The position numbers and the translations under genes are program-made. Below the pieces are notes generated by a model. It worked only from the letters and a program-made list of their open reading frames with translations, did no database searches and was not told the DNA's origin. Below are positions 35,415 to 45,804 of a stretch of DNA of 64,000 bases, in pieces (within the stretch, counting starts at the first letter, position 1; each line of letters opens with the position of its first letter). Source of the DNA: Sequoia sempervirens (lineage: Eukaryota > Streptophyta > Pinopsida > Cupressales > Cupressaceae); the NCBI GenBank assembly GCA_007258455.2, contig VDFB02321327.1, positions 186,001 to 250,000 of the forward strand, written 5' to 3'.

Positions 35415-35614
35415 CCAACAATCCATTTCAATTTTGTTGTTTATTGAAATGGATTCTTGGGGTTCCTAACATGATTAGCTTGGCTTATAATGTTTCTATA
35501 TTTTGTTTATCTTTGGCCTTTGGGGATTATTTGATATTCAAAAATTCCAACATGTTCTGCATGCCAAATTCAACTAGCTTTCATCAATGACATGTCTTTT
35601 TATTTTAGGCAGCA
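35415..35614 (-). pseudogene. copia-1 integrase N-terminal flank, first copy, degraded
   Basis: Read on the minus strand, the bases next to the Tat element encode N-G-L-L-D that joins L-V-H-T-D-L-C at 10772. Farther on the match to copia-2 is poor, but AACTAGCTTTCATCAAT (about 35572-35588) recurs at about 36250-36268 in the proper copia context. The stretch is therefore a diverged or rearranged copy of the integrase/GAG-pre-integrase junction. Confidence 0.5.
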
Positions 35615-36130
35615 AAGTGGCATTTATTGCATTTTCTCTTCCCTCTTACAAGTCATTTCAACAAATTTGAAATTCAAAAATAAGCATTTATTGGCACAAT
35701 CCCCAAATCTTGCACATCCTCCATCCACTCATAGCTTGACAAGCAACATCATGCCATTGGATGAATGTTAGTCCCACATTGGTCAAATTTGGACATTCAT
35801 CCACCTTGGCATTCTATAAATAAAGAGCTCATATCCTCATTTGATCATCCACAAATTATGCAAAGTTATTATGCTAAAATATTTAGCCATTTTCATCCAT
35901 CACCATTGAGTTCTTAGCTAGGTTTTTGCAGATTTTGGCTTGGAGCTCTCATCCTTCACCAACAAAGTGGATCAATCATCATCAACATATCAAGCTTGCA
36001 TCTTAGGAATTGAGATCATGTGTTTGCTATTCTTGAATCTATATTTTCTTGTTTTATTGTGTTCTTTATTGTTTTCTTTCCTTCCATCCTTGTTCATGCA
36101 ATCACAGGTATTTGGATTGGGGTTCACACA
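35615..36130 (+). repeat. Partial extra copy of the Tat 3' LTR
   Basis: The first ~390 bp appear identical to the 3' LTR from about 34787 and share its private variants, not those of the 5' LTR. The second half lacks several blocks (one of about 45 bp after TCTTAGGAATTG, a shorter one after GCTATTCT, and more before CAGGTATTTGG) yet ends exactly at the LTR end TTCACACA. Confidence 0.85.
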
Positions 36131-36283
36131 GATCCATTCAAAAATGATCTACATTCTTTTATATGGCATTAATAGGTTTCATCAAATTAGGAAGATATCA
36201 ACCTTAGTGGAACTTATCTTGACAATATTATGTTAACATGACACATTCTCTATGCCACAACTAGCTTTCATCAATTTGAGCAA
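36131..36283 (-). pseudogene. copia-1 GAG-pre-integrase segment
   Basis: Aligns with copia-2 at about 55610-55840 (for example the TAGTGGAACTTATCTTGAC and AGCTTTCATC phrases), with small deletions. In intact elements this encodes the zinc-binding start of integrase (H-R-R-L-C-H). Confidence 0.6.
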
Positions 36284-37483
36284 TCAAACAACTTTTACTA
36301 GCAACCATATTACCTTTTGTTTTTGTACCTGATGCAATATTTTGTACTTACCATCCATGAACTGAAGATTGTATCCCTTATCAACCATTTTTCCAACACT
36401 TAAAATATTATGCTTCATGCCTTCAACATACAAGACATCATCAGTATTATGCTTACCATCAAGAGAAATGCATCCTCTTCCATGGATCACACCAGCTGTA
36501 TTATCACCAAATCTTACAACACCACCATCATACTTTTCCATATTCACAAACTCACTTTTATCTCCTATCATATGATGAGAACAACCACTGTCAATTACCC
36601 ATTCATCTTTCTCTTCAACTCGAGCAGCTAGGGCTTTCTCCACATTTGTACAACTAGCAAATTCAATAGAAATAGGATTATTTTCCTTGATAGCAATAAA
36701 CACAAATTCATCTTCACTTGCATTTCCTTTGTCAGATTCATCATCTGTCACACCTTCATCAGCAACATAGTAACACTTCTTTTGGAATTTAGGCTTGTTA
36801 AATCTTGGCTTGGAAACTCTCTCAGGACATCTTGATGCAAAAAGACCTATCTTATTGCAAGAGAAACATTTAATAGGAAAATTTTCTTTATACTTACCTT
36901 GTCCTTTGACTTCTCTTTTCACAATCAATGCTTCAAGTTCTTCAAGCTCTCTTTCTCCTTCATTGAGCAATCTTATTTCATCCTCATACTTGAATGTCTT
37001 TCTAGATGAACTTTCACCCAGATCATATCTATGTCTATCTCTTCCAGAAGTAGTGGCCTTGAATGTAGATTCAACCTTAGAAAGTGCATCACCAAATTCA
37101 CTCAACTCAAAAGCAATAAGCTTACCAATCAACATATCTCTGGTAACATTTGTTATATTCTGGAGCTCTTCAATAGCACTAGCCTTGACTTTGTAGGAAT
37201 CAGGAAAGGATCTAAGAACTTTAGAAATAATTTCTAATTCGTCTATCTGTCCACCAGCACATCTGATAGCACACACAAGTTTGTTCACTCTTTGCATGAA
37301 AGTAGTAACATTTTCATCATCACCCATTTTCAACTTTTCATATTTCCCTTTCAGACTTTGTAACTTAGCAATCTTCACATTAGCATCACCTTCATACAAG
37401 GTTTCCAACTTTTTCCAGATCACATAAGCAGTCTTCAGATCCATCAGATTTGTCATCTCAGTATTAGTCAAAGCACTCAACAA
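36284..37483 (-). pseudogene. copia-1 gag core and protease (399 open codons)
   Basis: The frame holds the UBN2-type gag (W-K-K-L-E-T-L-Y-E-G-D, F-M-Q-R-V-N-K-L, R-D-M-L-I-G-K-L), a zinc knuckle C-F-S-C-N-K-I-G-L-F-A-S-R-C in which the His is replaced by Leu, and the protease E-W-V-I-D-S-G-C-S-H-H-M with its D-S-G intact, then G-R-G and D-D-V-L-Y-V-E-G-M-K-H-N-I-L-S-V-G. The open frame starts after the true gag start; see the next entry. Confidence 0.9.
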
Positions 37484-37683
37484 TGCTTCCTTAGCCTTGA
37501 TATTATATTCAACATCCTTGATCTCAACAAAAGTAGTAGGACCATTCTATGGAATAACATATATATTTTTTGTAATGCTCTAGTAGGGTTCACCAATGCA
37601 TCTCAGATGGCACTCCATTCGAGTCTTCCATAAAGAATAATTTCTTCCATCAAATCTAGACTATCCTTCTTATAAGTTGCCAT
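37484..37683 (-). pseudogene. copia-1 gag N-terminus
   Basis: ATG 37683 reads M-A-T-Y-K-K-D-S-L-D-L-M-E-E, the place and form of the copia-2 gag start at 57219. A stop after about 26 codons and a frame change separate it from the long frame at 37483. Confidence 0.7.
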
Positions 37684-37729
37684 CACAGATCACCTCAAGT
37701 TGTTAAACTTCTTCCAAGGAACCACAATT

Positions 37730-37739
37730 TATGATACCA
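37730..37739 (-). promoter_or_regulatory. copia-1 primer binding site
   Basis: Minus-strand TGGTATCATA lies two bases from the LTR start at 37742, a decayed tRNA-iMet site. Confidence 0.75.
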
Positions 37740-37741
37740 AT

Positions 37742-37881
37742 TGTTGGTAACTCAAGGGTAGACAACTGAGAGGGGGGTGAATCAATTGTCACCGAATTTC
37801 AAACTTATTCAACTTATTTTCCTTATTCTCAAATTTGAACATTAATCATGAAAGCATAAATGAACACATCAGAATCACACA
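37742..37881 (-). repeat. copia-1 5' LTR, first segment
   Basis: Begins TGTTGGTAACTC and matches 6677 onward until it is interrupted by the solo LTR. The LTR resumes at 40196. Confidence 0.9.
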
Positions 37882-40190
37882 TGTGCAATTTTTTCACACA
37901 CGCCCCACCGGAGGCGGGGACCCTCTTTTTTCTTTTGCATCTCTGCCTCTTGGCTTGGTCAAATTTTGGTTTTTCTCTTCTTCGGAGGTTATTTTGGTCC
38001 TTCTAGAAAAAAAGTTATGGAGTTTAGGGGATTTTGACCCTGCAGGGAATTAGGGGATTTCCATCCCCTGCTGAAATCCCCTCGAATTTCTATTTTTGAA
38101 AAAATTCCAAGACCCCCTCAAAATCTCAAAATTTTCCAAAAATATATTTTTTTCTTTTTTTGCACCCATGGATAGAGGACACAAAATTAGGCAGGGTTGC
38201 TTTTTGAACTTTTTGAAAATTCCTTCTAGAAAAGAGGTTATGAGGTTTCGGGGATTTTGACCTTGCAGGGAATTTGGGAATTTCTGTCCCTAATGGAAAA
38301 TCCAAAAATTTCCATGACACCCTCAAAATCCCAAAATTTCCATTTTTGGAAAATTCCAAGACCCCTCAAAAAACCCAAAATTTTCCTAAAAATGGAAATT
38401 TTACAAAATTTTCCAAAATAGAATGTTTCTGGATTTTGACCTTGCAAGGAATTTGGGAATTTCTGTCCCTCAATGGAAAATCCAAAAATTTCCATGACAT
38501 CTCAAAATCCAAAAATTTCCATTTTGGAAAATTCCAAAGACCCTCAAAACCCAAAAATTTTCCAAAATGGAGTTTCTTATTGTATCTTCCTTCAAAATGG
38601 AATTTTATTAAAATTTCTATTTTGAAAATTCTTTAATCTCCTTTAAAACCAAATTTTTTCCAAATGACTTTTTTTTTCCCTAAAATGTAATTTTTTCCAA
38701 AAGTGGAAAAATTTTCAAAAATAGAAATTTTTTCTTGAAATTTTAAAATTTTCTAAAATGAAATTCTTGATATAAAAGAAAAAAATTTGAAAATAAAAAA
38801 TTTCCCAAAATGGAAAATGGAAAGTTTCCATAAAAACATGTAAACTTGTTTTGAAAGGCCAAAATTTTATTCAAGATTAATTTGGATTGCATTTTTAGTA
38901 TGTGAGCTACTAATGATGATATTTATTTTTCAGGATTAAATAAATATTAAAATGAGAACTTGCATATGGATTCATGCCAAAAGGGAAATATGGAAGAATT
39001 CAATTCAAATTTTAAGTGGGGCTTGCATAAGAATCTGTGCCCAAACTGTTTACAGCTGGAAGGAGTTTCTAGAAGACATGTGAAAGTGATTTCATCATCC
39101 AGTCAGAATTTTCATTAATGATAGGCGGGCATAATATTGTTTTTTCATTGTTCCATGATGTAACTACTTTTATGCAATTGGATGATGATGTACCATGAGC
39201 CCCCAAATTAAATGTAATAGCTTGATGCTTCTAGAAGTGCAATTGCAGCCATTGGATGAATTAAATCCTGGCCATTGATTCAAAATGTAATTTTCTATAA
39301 AAGGCTAGTGTCTTTTCATTTGTAAAAGGGGGTTAGATTTAGGGGTTAGAATAGTTGATTAGAGGCTGTAAAATCCAGAATTTGCTAAGTTAGAGAAGTC
39401 AGTAGCTGTAAGAGAGAGGAGAGATTGGAAATTGTTATGTAATGCTGGAGAAGTTAATGCAATTGGATTGTTGATTTGGCAAGCTTTGTGTTACACTTTG
39501 ACAGTTTATGGTTTCTTGTTCTCAATTCTCAATGTTAGATGTTAGATTTCAGTTCTTTTGCAATAATGGTAAAATGTTAATGATGTTGATTGATCTCTGG
39601 TCCATACTTTTAGCAATTTGTTGATTGTAATTTGTTGTGCAAAGTTAGTTTGGGCCTTATTTTGTGCTAAGTTCAACTGTGGATGCTTGTTTACATTGCA
39701 CCAGTTATTGGGTATGTGGATGAATATTCATAGTCTGAAAATCTTCAGTTTCCTTAAAAGATTGCACCATTTCTGTAGAGTTGTGGGCTTGTCCTTGATC
39801 AAGCAGAGATTGGTTTTATTGGAGATTTGTCTATTTGCATCATTCACCATTATTGTGATTGATCTTAGGAGTTAGTTTAGAGTTGAATCTCTCTAAAACC
39901 CTTATCTCTTTTGCTGTTTATTTTGAATCTAGGTTAGTTTTAGGATTAAAATTATCACCATATTGTTGCATCTGATGAAAGTACACTTCCAACATTGTTC
40001 ATTTGTAAGGTCCCTTTGTGATTACCAGCATTTTCACATATTATCTGAGTTATTTTATGCATTTTCAAGACCTGACATTAGAGACCTTGGGGCTATCTCT
40101 TGAGGCTTGCTGATAGAGATTTACCTTTCAAGAGAGATAGGATTTCCATATTCTGTTTGAGTTGTTGTTGTGTAGAAAACACCATCAACA
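37882..40190 (+). mobile_element. Solo LTR (2309 bp) inside the copia-1 5' LTR
   Basis: Starts TGTGCAATT and ends CATCAACA; the copia LTR is continuous once it is removed, and ACACA flanks it on both sides (37877-37881 and 40191-40195). A TATA box TATAAAAG lies at 39296-39303. Three long repeats with GGGATTTTGACC...GGAATT recur at about 38025, 38250 and 38434 within an AT-rich block of TTCCATTTT/AAAATGGAA words. No internal region or second LTR is seen, so it is the product of LTR-LTR recombination. The family is not recognised. Confidence 0.85.
38020..38640. repeat. Tandem-like ~180-230 bp repeats in the solo LTR
   Basis: Three degenerate units with the order GGGATTTTGACCYTGCARGGAATT, TGTCCCT, TGGAAAATCC, CAAAATTTCC, AAAATTCCAAGACC. 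Phe/Lys-rich frames on both strands here arise from the repeat. Confidence 0.7.
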
Positions 40191-40195
40191 ACACA

Positions 40196-40728
40196 ACACC
40201 AATATTTTTATGTGGAAACCCTATTAGGGGAAAAACCATGGTGGAGGTTAGTCCACAAGATTATACCCTGTTAAAAGTATAAGGAATTATGAATGGGGAA
40301 TGCACATACATTCATGCACACTACCTAGAGCTCACTACTCAAATACAAAATAGGCCTACTACCCAAAAGAAGACACACTATCTTACATAAAGGTTCTGAT
40401 TAAATCCATCAAACTTTGAATTGAGAAAAGCAGCATCTGCTAATGCCTGGTTACAATTCTGGTTAAGTACATGAACACTTCTTCACTCTTCTTCACTCTT
40501 CTTCTCTCTTTGTCTGCTCTTCCTTCGAATGATCTAAAATTTATTCAAACACAAGAATCTTACACTTCACACACACACACACACATACATCCCTTCAAAT
40601 GATAAAACAATTGCTCTTATATATCCGCAACAAGAAATTTCATCACTATAAGTCAGCTCCAAAGAAATAATTAAATGAATATAAACAATCGGCCCAAATC
40701 AATAAAGATTATTCATGCGAATCAACCA
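40196..40728 (-). repeat. copia-1 5' LTR, second segment, cut by gap
   Basis: Resumes with ACACCAATATTTTTATGTGG and follows the left LTR to a point equal to about 7375. The CT-rich minisatellite has fewer units than in the left LTR. About 600 bp of LTR is missing at the gap. Confidence 0.9.
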
Positions 40729-40828
40729 NNNNNNNNNNNNNNNNNNNNNNNNNNNNNNNNNNNNNNNNNNNNNNNNNNNNNNNNNNNNNNNNNNNNNNNN
40801 NNNNNNNNNNNNNNNNNNNNNNNNNNNN
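40729..40828. other. Assembly gap of 100 N
   Basis: Exactly 100 N, the usual symbol for a gap of unknown size. LTR sequence is on the left and unrelated gypsy pol on the right. Confidence 1.
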
Positions 40829-40881
40829 CACTTACAATCCTTGTGGAGTGTAGGCCAATGATAGCCTATAGTTAAGACCTT

Positions 40882-41112
40882 TTAAGCAGTCGTTTGAGTA
40901 GTAAAATGTCCTTCACAAGGTTCTATGTGACATGTGTGAAGTATGTTGAAGAAATCATCTTCAAGCACACACCAATGCATTATGTTGTCAAGGCCATGTC
41001 GGAAGAGCAATCCATTGATCCATGTGTAGTCATTTCCAAGTCCAACCAACTTTTGACATTCCCTCAAAGAGAAATGAGGTGGAAACTTACAAGTAACCAG
41101 ACAATTTACCAT
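40882..41112 (-). pseudogene. OTA gypsy integrase zinc-binding N-terminus
   Basis: Contains L-H-T-C-H-I-E-P-C-E-G-H-F-T-T, matching the H-H part of the usual integrase H-H-C-C zinc site, after a typical R-H-G-L-D linker. The core expected next lies in or beyond the gap. Confidence 0.7.
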
Positions 41113-41655
41113 GTCAGCGTACCACAGGATCTTTTCTAATATAGCAAAGAGATTCTCATTTGGAAAGGCATCATCATTAACTGGAGTTGGTTCATCATCT
41201 TATTTTTGTAACCTGGACAAAAATTTTGCAACCACATTCTCTCAACTAGGTTTATCAAGTATAGTAATGTAATATTCTTGAAGTAAAAGTAACCACCTAA
41301 TTACTCTACCAGTTACAATAGGTTTATTAATTAAGAATCGAATTGTAGAATGATCAGTATGAACAAACACCTTATATTAGGTAATATAATGATGAAACTT
41401 ATTGATTACATAAACAACAGCTAGAAAATCCTTTTCATTTACCATATAGTTTACCTCAGCTCCTATGGATTTTTTGTTGATGTAGTAGATGAAGTAGAAA
41501 AGGTTATCTTATTTCTGTCCAAGGATGTCTCCCATGGAACAATCTAAAGCATTAGTGTGAATATGAAAGGGTAGTTCCAAGTTCAAACCTCTGAGTACTA
41601 GTCTGGTTACAAGTTTGTTCTTAGTGGTTTTGAAGGCTTCTTTACATTCTGGTGT
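41113..41655 (-). pseudogene. OTA gypsy RNase H
   Basis: Minus-strand frames with stops read N-Y-M-V-N-E-K-D-F-L-A-V-V-Y, H-H-Y-I-T, V-H-T-D-H-S-T-I-R-F-L and L-L-L-L-Q-E-Y, the standard gypsy RNase H order, between RT and integrase. Confidence 0.75.
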
Positions 41656-42641
41656 CTAAGAGAAAATGACATCTTTTTCTAACAAAGAAAACAAGGGGGA
41701 GGAAATCTTACTAAAATTTTGAACAAACCTCCTATAATACCCTACATGGCCTAGAAAACTACACACATCCTTTTGGCTAGTGGGTGTAGGAAAGTCTTGA
41801 ATGATTTGTATATTTTTGGGATCGACTTGAATACCCTTGGAAGAAATATAATGACCAAGTACTATCCCCTTTGTCATAAGCATATGTGACTTTTCGTGAC
41901 TTAATGATAAATTAGTGTTTATACATTGTCTAGAAGTTCCTTTTCTAAAAAAAATTTAACATCTTCATAAGTATTACCATGGACAATAAAATCGTCCATA
42001 TACACCTCAACACAATCATTTACAAGATCAACAAAGATGCTCAAAAATTCACTTTGAAAATTGGCAGGGGCATTACATAAACCTAACAGAAAATGGTTAT
42101 AGGAAAAGGTGCCCCAAGGACAAGTGAAGGTAGTATTGCCTTGGTCCTCAGGTGCTATACGAGTCTGGTTATAGCCATTGAACCCATCCAGAAAAGAAAA
42201 GAACATTTTACCTGCAAGAGTTTCCAACACTTGATCAATAAACGACAAGGGAAAGTGATCCTTTTTAGTAGCTTTATTAAGTGCTCTATAATTGACACAA
42301 ATTCTCCACTTACAATTTTTCTTAGGAACCACAACTAGAGGAGAGACCCACTGACTATCTGAAATGGGATAAATAAACCCAACATTTAATAGTTTTTGTA
42401 ACTCCTCTTTAACTATTTCATGCAATACGGGGTTGAGTCGTCATTGTGGTTGCCTAACTGGATGACTACCTTCTTCAATATAAATATTGTGGGTGTAGGT
42501 GTCAGGATGAATGCCACACATATCTTGGTATTCCCAAGAAAATGAATCTTTATTAGTTCTAAGCATGTCAATGAGATCTTTGATTTGTTTAGTGGTTAAA
42601 TGTGGATTAATATTAAGTGTGTGATTTGGAAAATTTTCCAT
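41656..42641 (-). pseudogene. OTA gypsy reverse transcriptase
   Basis: Open pieces 42641-42441, 42425-41919 and 41883-41656 form one RT: W-V-S-P-L-V-V-V-P-K-K, N-Y-R-A-L-N-K-A, F-S-F-L-D-G-F-N-G-Y, F-T-C-P-W-G-T-F, the catalytic Y-M-D-D-F (usual gypsy form Y-x-D-D), and S-F-L-G-H-V-G-Y-Y-R-R-F. Breaks are single stops or short shifts. Confidence 0.9.
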
Positions 42642-43752
42642 GGCTTTTTATTGTGCAGGTGAATTAATGGCTAGTACTTGTGAAGTGGATGGTGTATCAC
42701 TAGAATTTCCAAAAAATAAAAATGAACTATATAGATAATTATAAGGTAGAAACTTATGCAATGTGACAAAGTTTTGAATAGATCATGAGCTACCTACTAG
42801 TGGAAAATTTCCAAAGGGACAAGGAGTATTTATACTTGAATGAAGAACCATGCTTTCAAAAATTTCATTAGATGCATATCTGTTCTAAAGAAAATTAATA
42901 AGAATGTTATCTTCAATAGGTTCATAAATCTGTAATGCTTGATCAATTGTTAATATGTGTAATGATTCAGCTAGGTCGCTATCTACCCACTTGATCCTCC
43001 GTCTCCAACAAGGGTTGTGCTAGTGGGTATAAAGTCAACTATTTTTTGTGCTCACCATTAGATATGACCATGTTTCATAACTGAAACTTAATGAATGCAT
43101 CTGTAACCGCTAACCCAGGTTGTCCAAAATCAAGGGATATCCCCCCAACTTATTCTTTGGCTATGAAACCATAAAGTTGGTTGGGTATTCCCACAAATCA
43201 ATAGAAAGGACTACATCTTCAATCATACCCTCCGGTCTAACCAAAGATCAGTCTACCATTTGAAGAAATGTGGGAGTAGGTCTAATCCCTTCTAGTGACA
43301 ATCTTTCCTTTTGTTTCATTTGTCATAACATTAATTGCAGTGCCCAAATCAACAAGTGTGTTAGGAATGCTAACTTTACCAATAGATACCTTGATAACAA
43401 GAATCCCCAAATGTGAGTACTTAGGAATGGTTATGTTCCCAAGTATAAGGTCTGCCAACTGTCCAATAACTTGGATGGTCTTCAGGTCTTGCTTCTTCTT
43501 CTACTTTTGAGTACATAGATCTCAATCTATTTTTGTATAGATGAGAATGCCCTCGATAGACCACAAAAAATGAATCTTGATGTTAACATTGCGTAACTCA
43601 ATGAAAAAATAAAATTTGGGTTGGGAGACTACCCTTTGTATTGGTTTAGACTAAAATTGGTTGACGAAGGGAGGTTCTTTTACTAGATCTACTTTAGGTT
43701 CTTCATTAATTTTAGTGATGGTGGGCCCCTAAAGAGCCTTCCCTGATCATAA
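42642..43752 (-). pseudogene. OTA gypsy protease and linker
   Basis: At about 43320-43375 the minus strand reads V-S-I-P-N-T-L-V-D-L-G-T-A-I-N-V-M, the protease active site in the D-L-G form usual for Athila/Tat proteases. The rest is broken by stops and carries no other clear motif. Confidence 0.7.
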
Positions 43753-45680
43753 TTAAACTCCATCTAATTCTAATATATTTATAAGATAAGTAGGGTAAAC
43801 TATTGCCTCATTATTATACATGGGTTGTGTTGCCTTATTATTGGGATTTTGGTTTGGTTGGGTTGGAATTGGTGTGGGCTTCAACGGCTGTATTGGATTG
43901 GCTAGTTGAGTAGATGATGATGGTGTGGGTTGAAGAAATTGTTGTGGTTGTTGATATGGGTTGATCATGGGAGGAGGTAGAAATTTTTCTTGTGATGGAT
44001 AAGGCTATTGGTATGGTGAAGGTTGTGGTAGTTGTGGCCTCCATGCTTGTTGCCATGGTTGTGAAGCATACTAGTATTGTGGCATCCATTTAGGGTATGG
44101 TGGAGGTTGTTCCAACCCCCACACCATCCAGTTTGATTGGAAAAAGAATTAGATTGGCTAGGTCATAGAGCAAGATAGTCATTCTTCATGCTAGGGTGCA
44201 TTACTAGAGGTGAAAAAGGTCACCTAAGGGCCATGTAGTAGACAAGTTCCTCAAAATATTCCATATCAGGCACACCTACGGGAAGAGGCCTTAAGGTAGA
44301 GCTTTTACTGACTTCTTCTATGGATGAAATGTTTGTCCTATTGTAAGAGAAATCCTCACTACTATGTCTCTTACAACAGGTCAAAAAAAACAAAACCAAG
44401 GCCTTTTCAACTTCCTTTTGCTTCCTATGGGTATATAAAGTGTCTATCTATTTTCCCATATGATTTAACAAATCAGTTTTGAGATCCTCAAGTAAATTAC
44501 CTATTTCACGCTTTGTTATACCTATTGCACTAACTAAAGCATAAAGCTTACTTGGATAATTCCTCCCTGATCATTGATACCTCGATTAATTCCTACAAAT
44601 GTCACAAATATTAGCAAAGTATAATTTAGAGACATTACCATTACCTATTAAATTCAATGCATCCACAATATCATCTCTTATTCCCCTAAGAAATAACATT
44701 TTGATAATATATGGATTTAGCTTTGGTTGTCATGATCATTGTAGGCTAAACATGAACTGTTCAAGGTAATCTTCCATAGGCTCATCCTCTTTCTATGTCA
44801 TGTGGAAGATCTCATCCCAAATCTCTCTTTTTTTACAATATTCTTGGTATATTTTCAAGAATAATTCCTTCATGACCTCCCATGTTCTGATATTCCTAAT
44901 GCTCATGAACCAGCGTAAGGATGCATCCTTCAATGTGGCTAGGAATAACTTGAGCTTCTATGCATTGCTTTGATAGTCATAACTATTCCATAACACATCA
45001 AACTCAAATAAAAACATGTTAGGATCCTCAACAGAAAGACCACAAAAAATTGGCAAAGCATAGTGGGGAATATTTTTTATAGGAGAATTCTCTTCAAGAT
45101 GCACAATGGGGAATTAAAAATTGATCAGGTTTTTGTGGGATAATGCTCTCACATTATTATTATTGTTGTTGTTGAGATCAGCCATGACATCTAATTCCCA
45201 AGGGGTAAAGTAAGTTCTAAATGGCTTTTGAGTTTCTGAAAGTGGACCAGCCCTAGACCTGTAAGACTCTTGAAATAAATTTACAACCCTTTTTTGTAAT
45301 TCCTCAAAAGACTTTGGACGAATACCAGAAGAGGTCTCAATAATGGTAGACTCAATAGAACACTTTTCAATATCTAGCTCAGGTAACTCTTTCTTAGGTG
45401 ATGGATGTACAACCAATGGTTTGACTAATTCTGACTCAAATGAAGTGTGCACAACTAAAGGTTGTAATTTTTTTTTCAATTTCTCTCACATTGAAATACT
45501 TCCTTCAATAGATGGCTTTGACTTGTTTATCAATTCTTCGAGCTGTGAACCCTCAATGGATGGTCTTGATTTGTTTTTATGTTTTTCAAGTTGTGAACTA
45601 CTTCCCTTTTCTTTTCTAATAAATCTCCCTCTACTATCCCTACTTCGATTCATGCACCTAAATGACTTATAATAGCACAA
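43753..45680 (-). pseudogene. OTA gypsy gag
   Basis: 45680-45486 and 45479-45114 are the Ser/Lys-rich N-terminus; at 44720-45010 the minus strand reads L-K-D-A-S-L-R-W-F, W-E-V-M-K-E-L-F-L-K and E-D-Y-L-E-Q-F, the retrotransposon gag core. A Gln/Pro-rich C-terminus lies at 43968-43753. Several stops and shifts. Confidence 0.75.
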
Positions 45681-45782
45681 ATCAGGAGTATTAACCTTAA
45701 CAAGGTTGACAATTGTGTAGGATTTCCTCTTGAAATACTGGTCTTAACTCAACTCACTATGGTTTCAGGCCTTTAATACCTT

Positions 45783-45802
45783 TCCTTAGCAACAACACCA
45801 AA
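45783..45802 (-). promoter_or_regulatory. OTA gypsy primer binding site, decayed
   Basis: Minus-strand TTTGGTGTTGTTGCTAAGGA resembles the common TTTGGCGCCGTTGCCGGGGA; most differences read as C-to-T or G-to-A. It lies two bases from the LTR start TGTAGGG at 45805. Confidence 0.65.
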
Positions 45803-45804
45803 AG

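Larger units (their letters stand above)
6677..40728 (-). mobile_element. copia-1: SIRE-like Ty1/copia element, minus strand, split by later insertions
   Basis: The left LTR is 6677-7967; pol fragments lie at 8272-10772, gag-protease at 36284-37683, and the right (5') LTR starts at 37742. A Tat element (10774-35414) divides the integrase and a solo LTR (37882-40190) divides the right LTR, which then runs into the N gap. It sits inside a G1 gag; the left target copy would be AAAAT (6672-6676), and the right one is lost in the gap. The SIRE-like placement rests on RT and gag style and is moderately sure. Confidence 0.85.

Noticed and set aside
35162..35590. 142-codon plus-strand frame with hydrophobic stretches
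   Set aside because: It runs from the Tat 3' LTR into copia flank, and the matching part of the 5' LTR does not keep the frame beyond the LTR.
38126..38636. Phe/Lys-rich frames on both strands
   Set aside because: Products of the TTCCATTTT-type repeats in the solo LTR.
40675..40875. 66-codon frame across the gap
   Set aside because: Its middle is the run of N, so the frame is not real.
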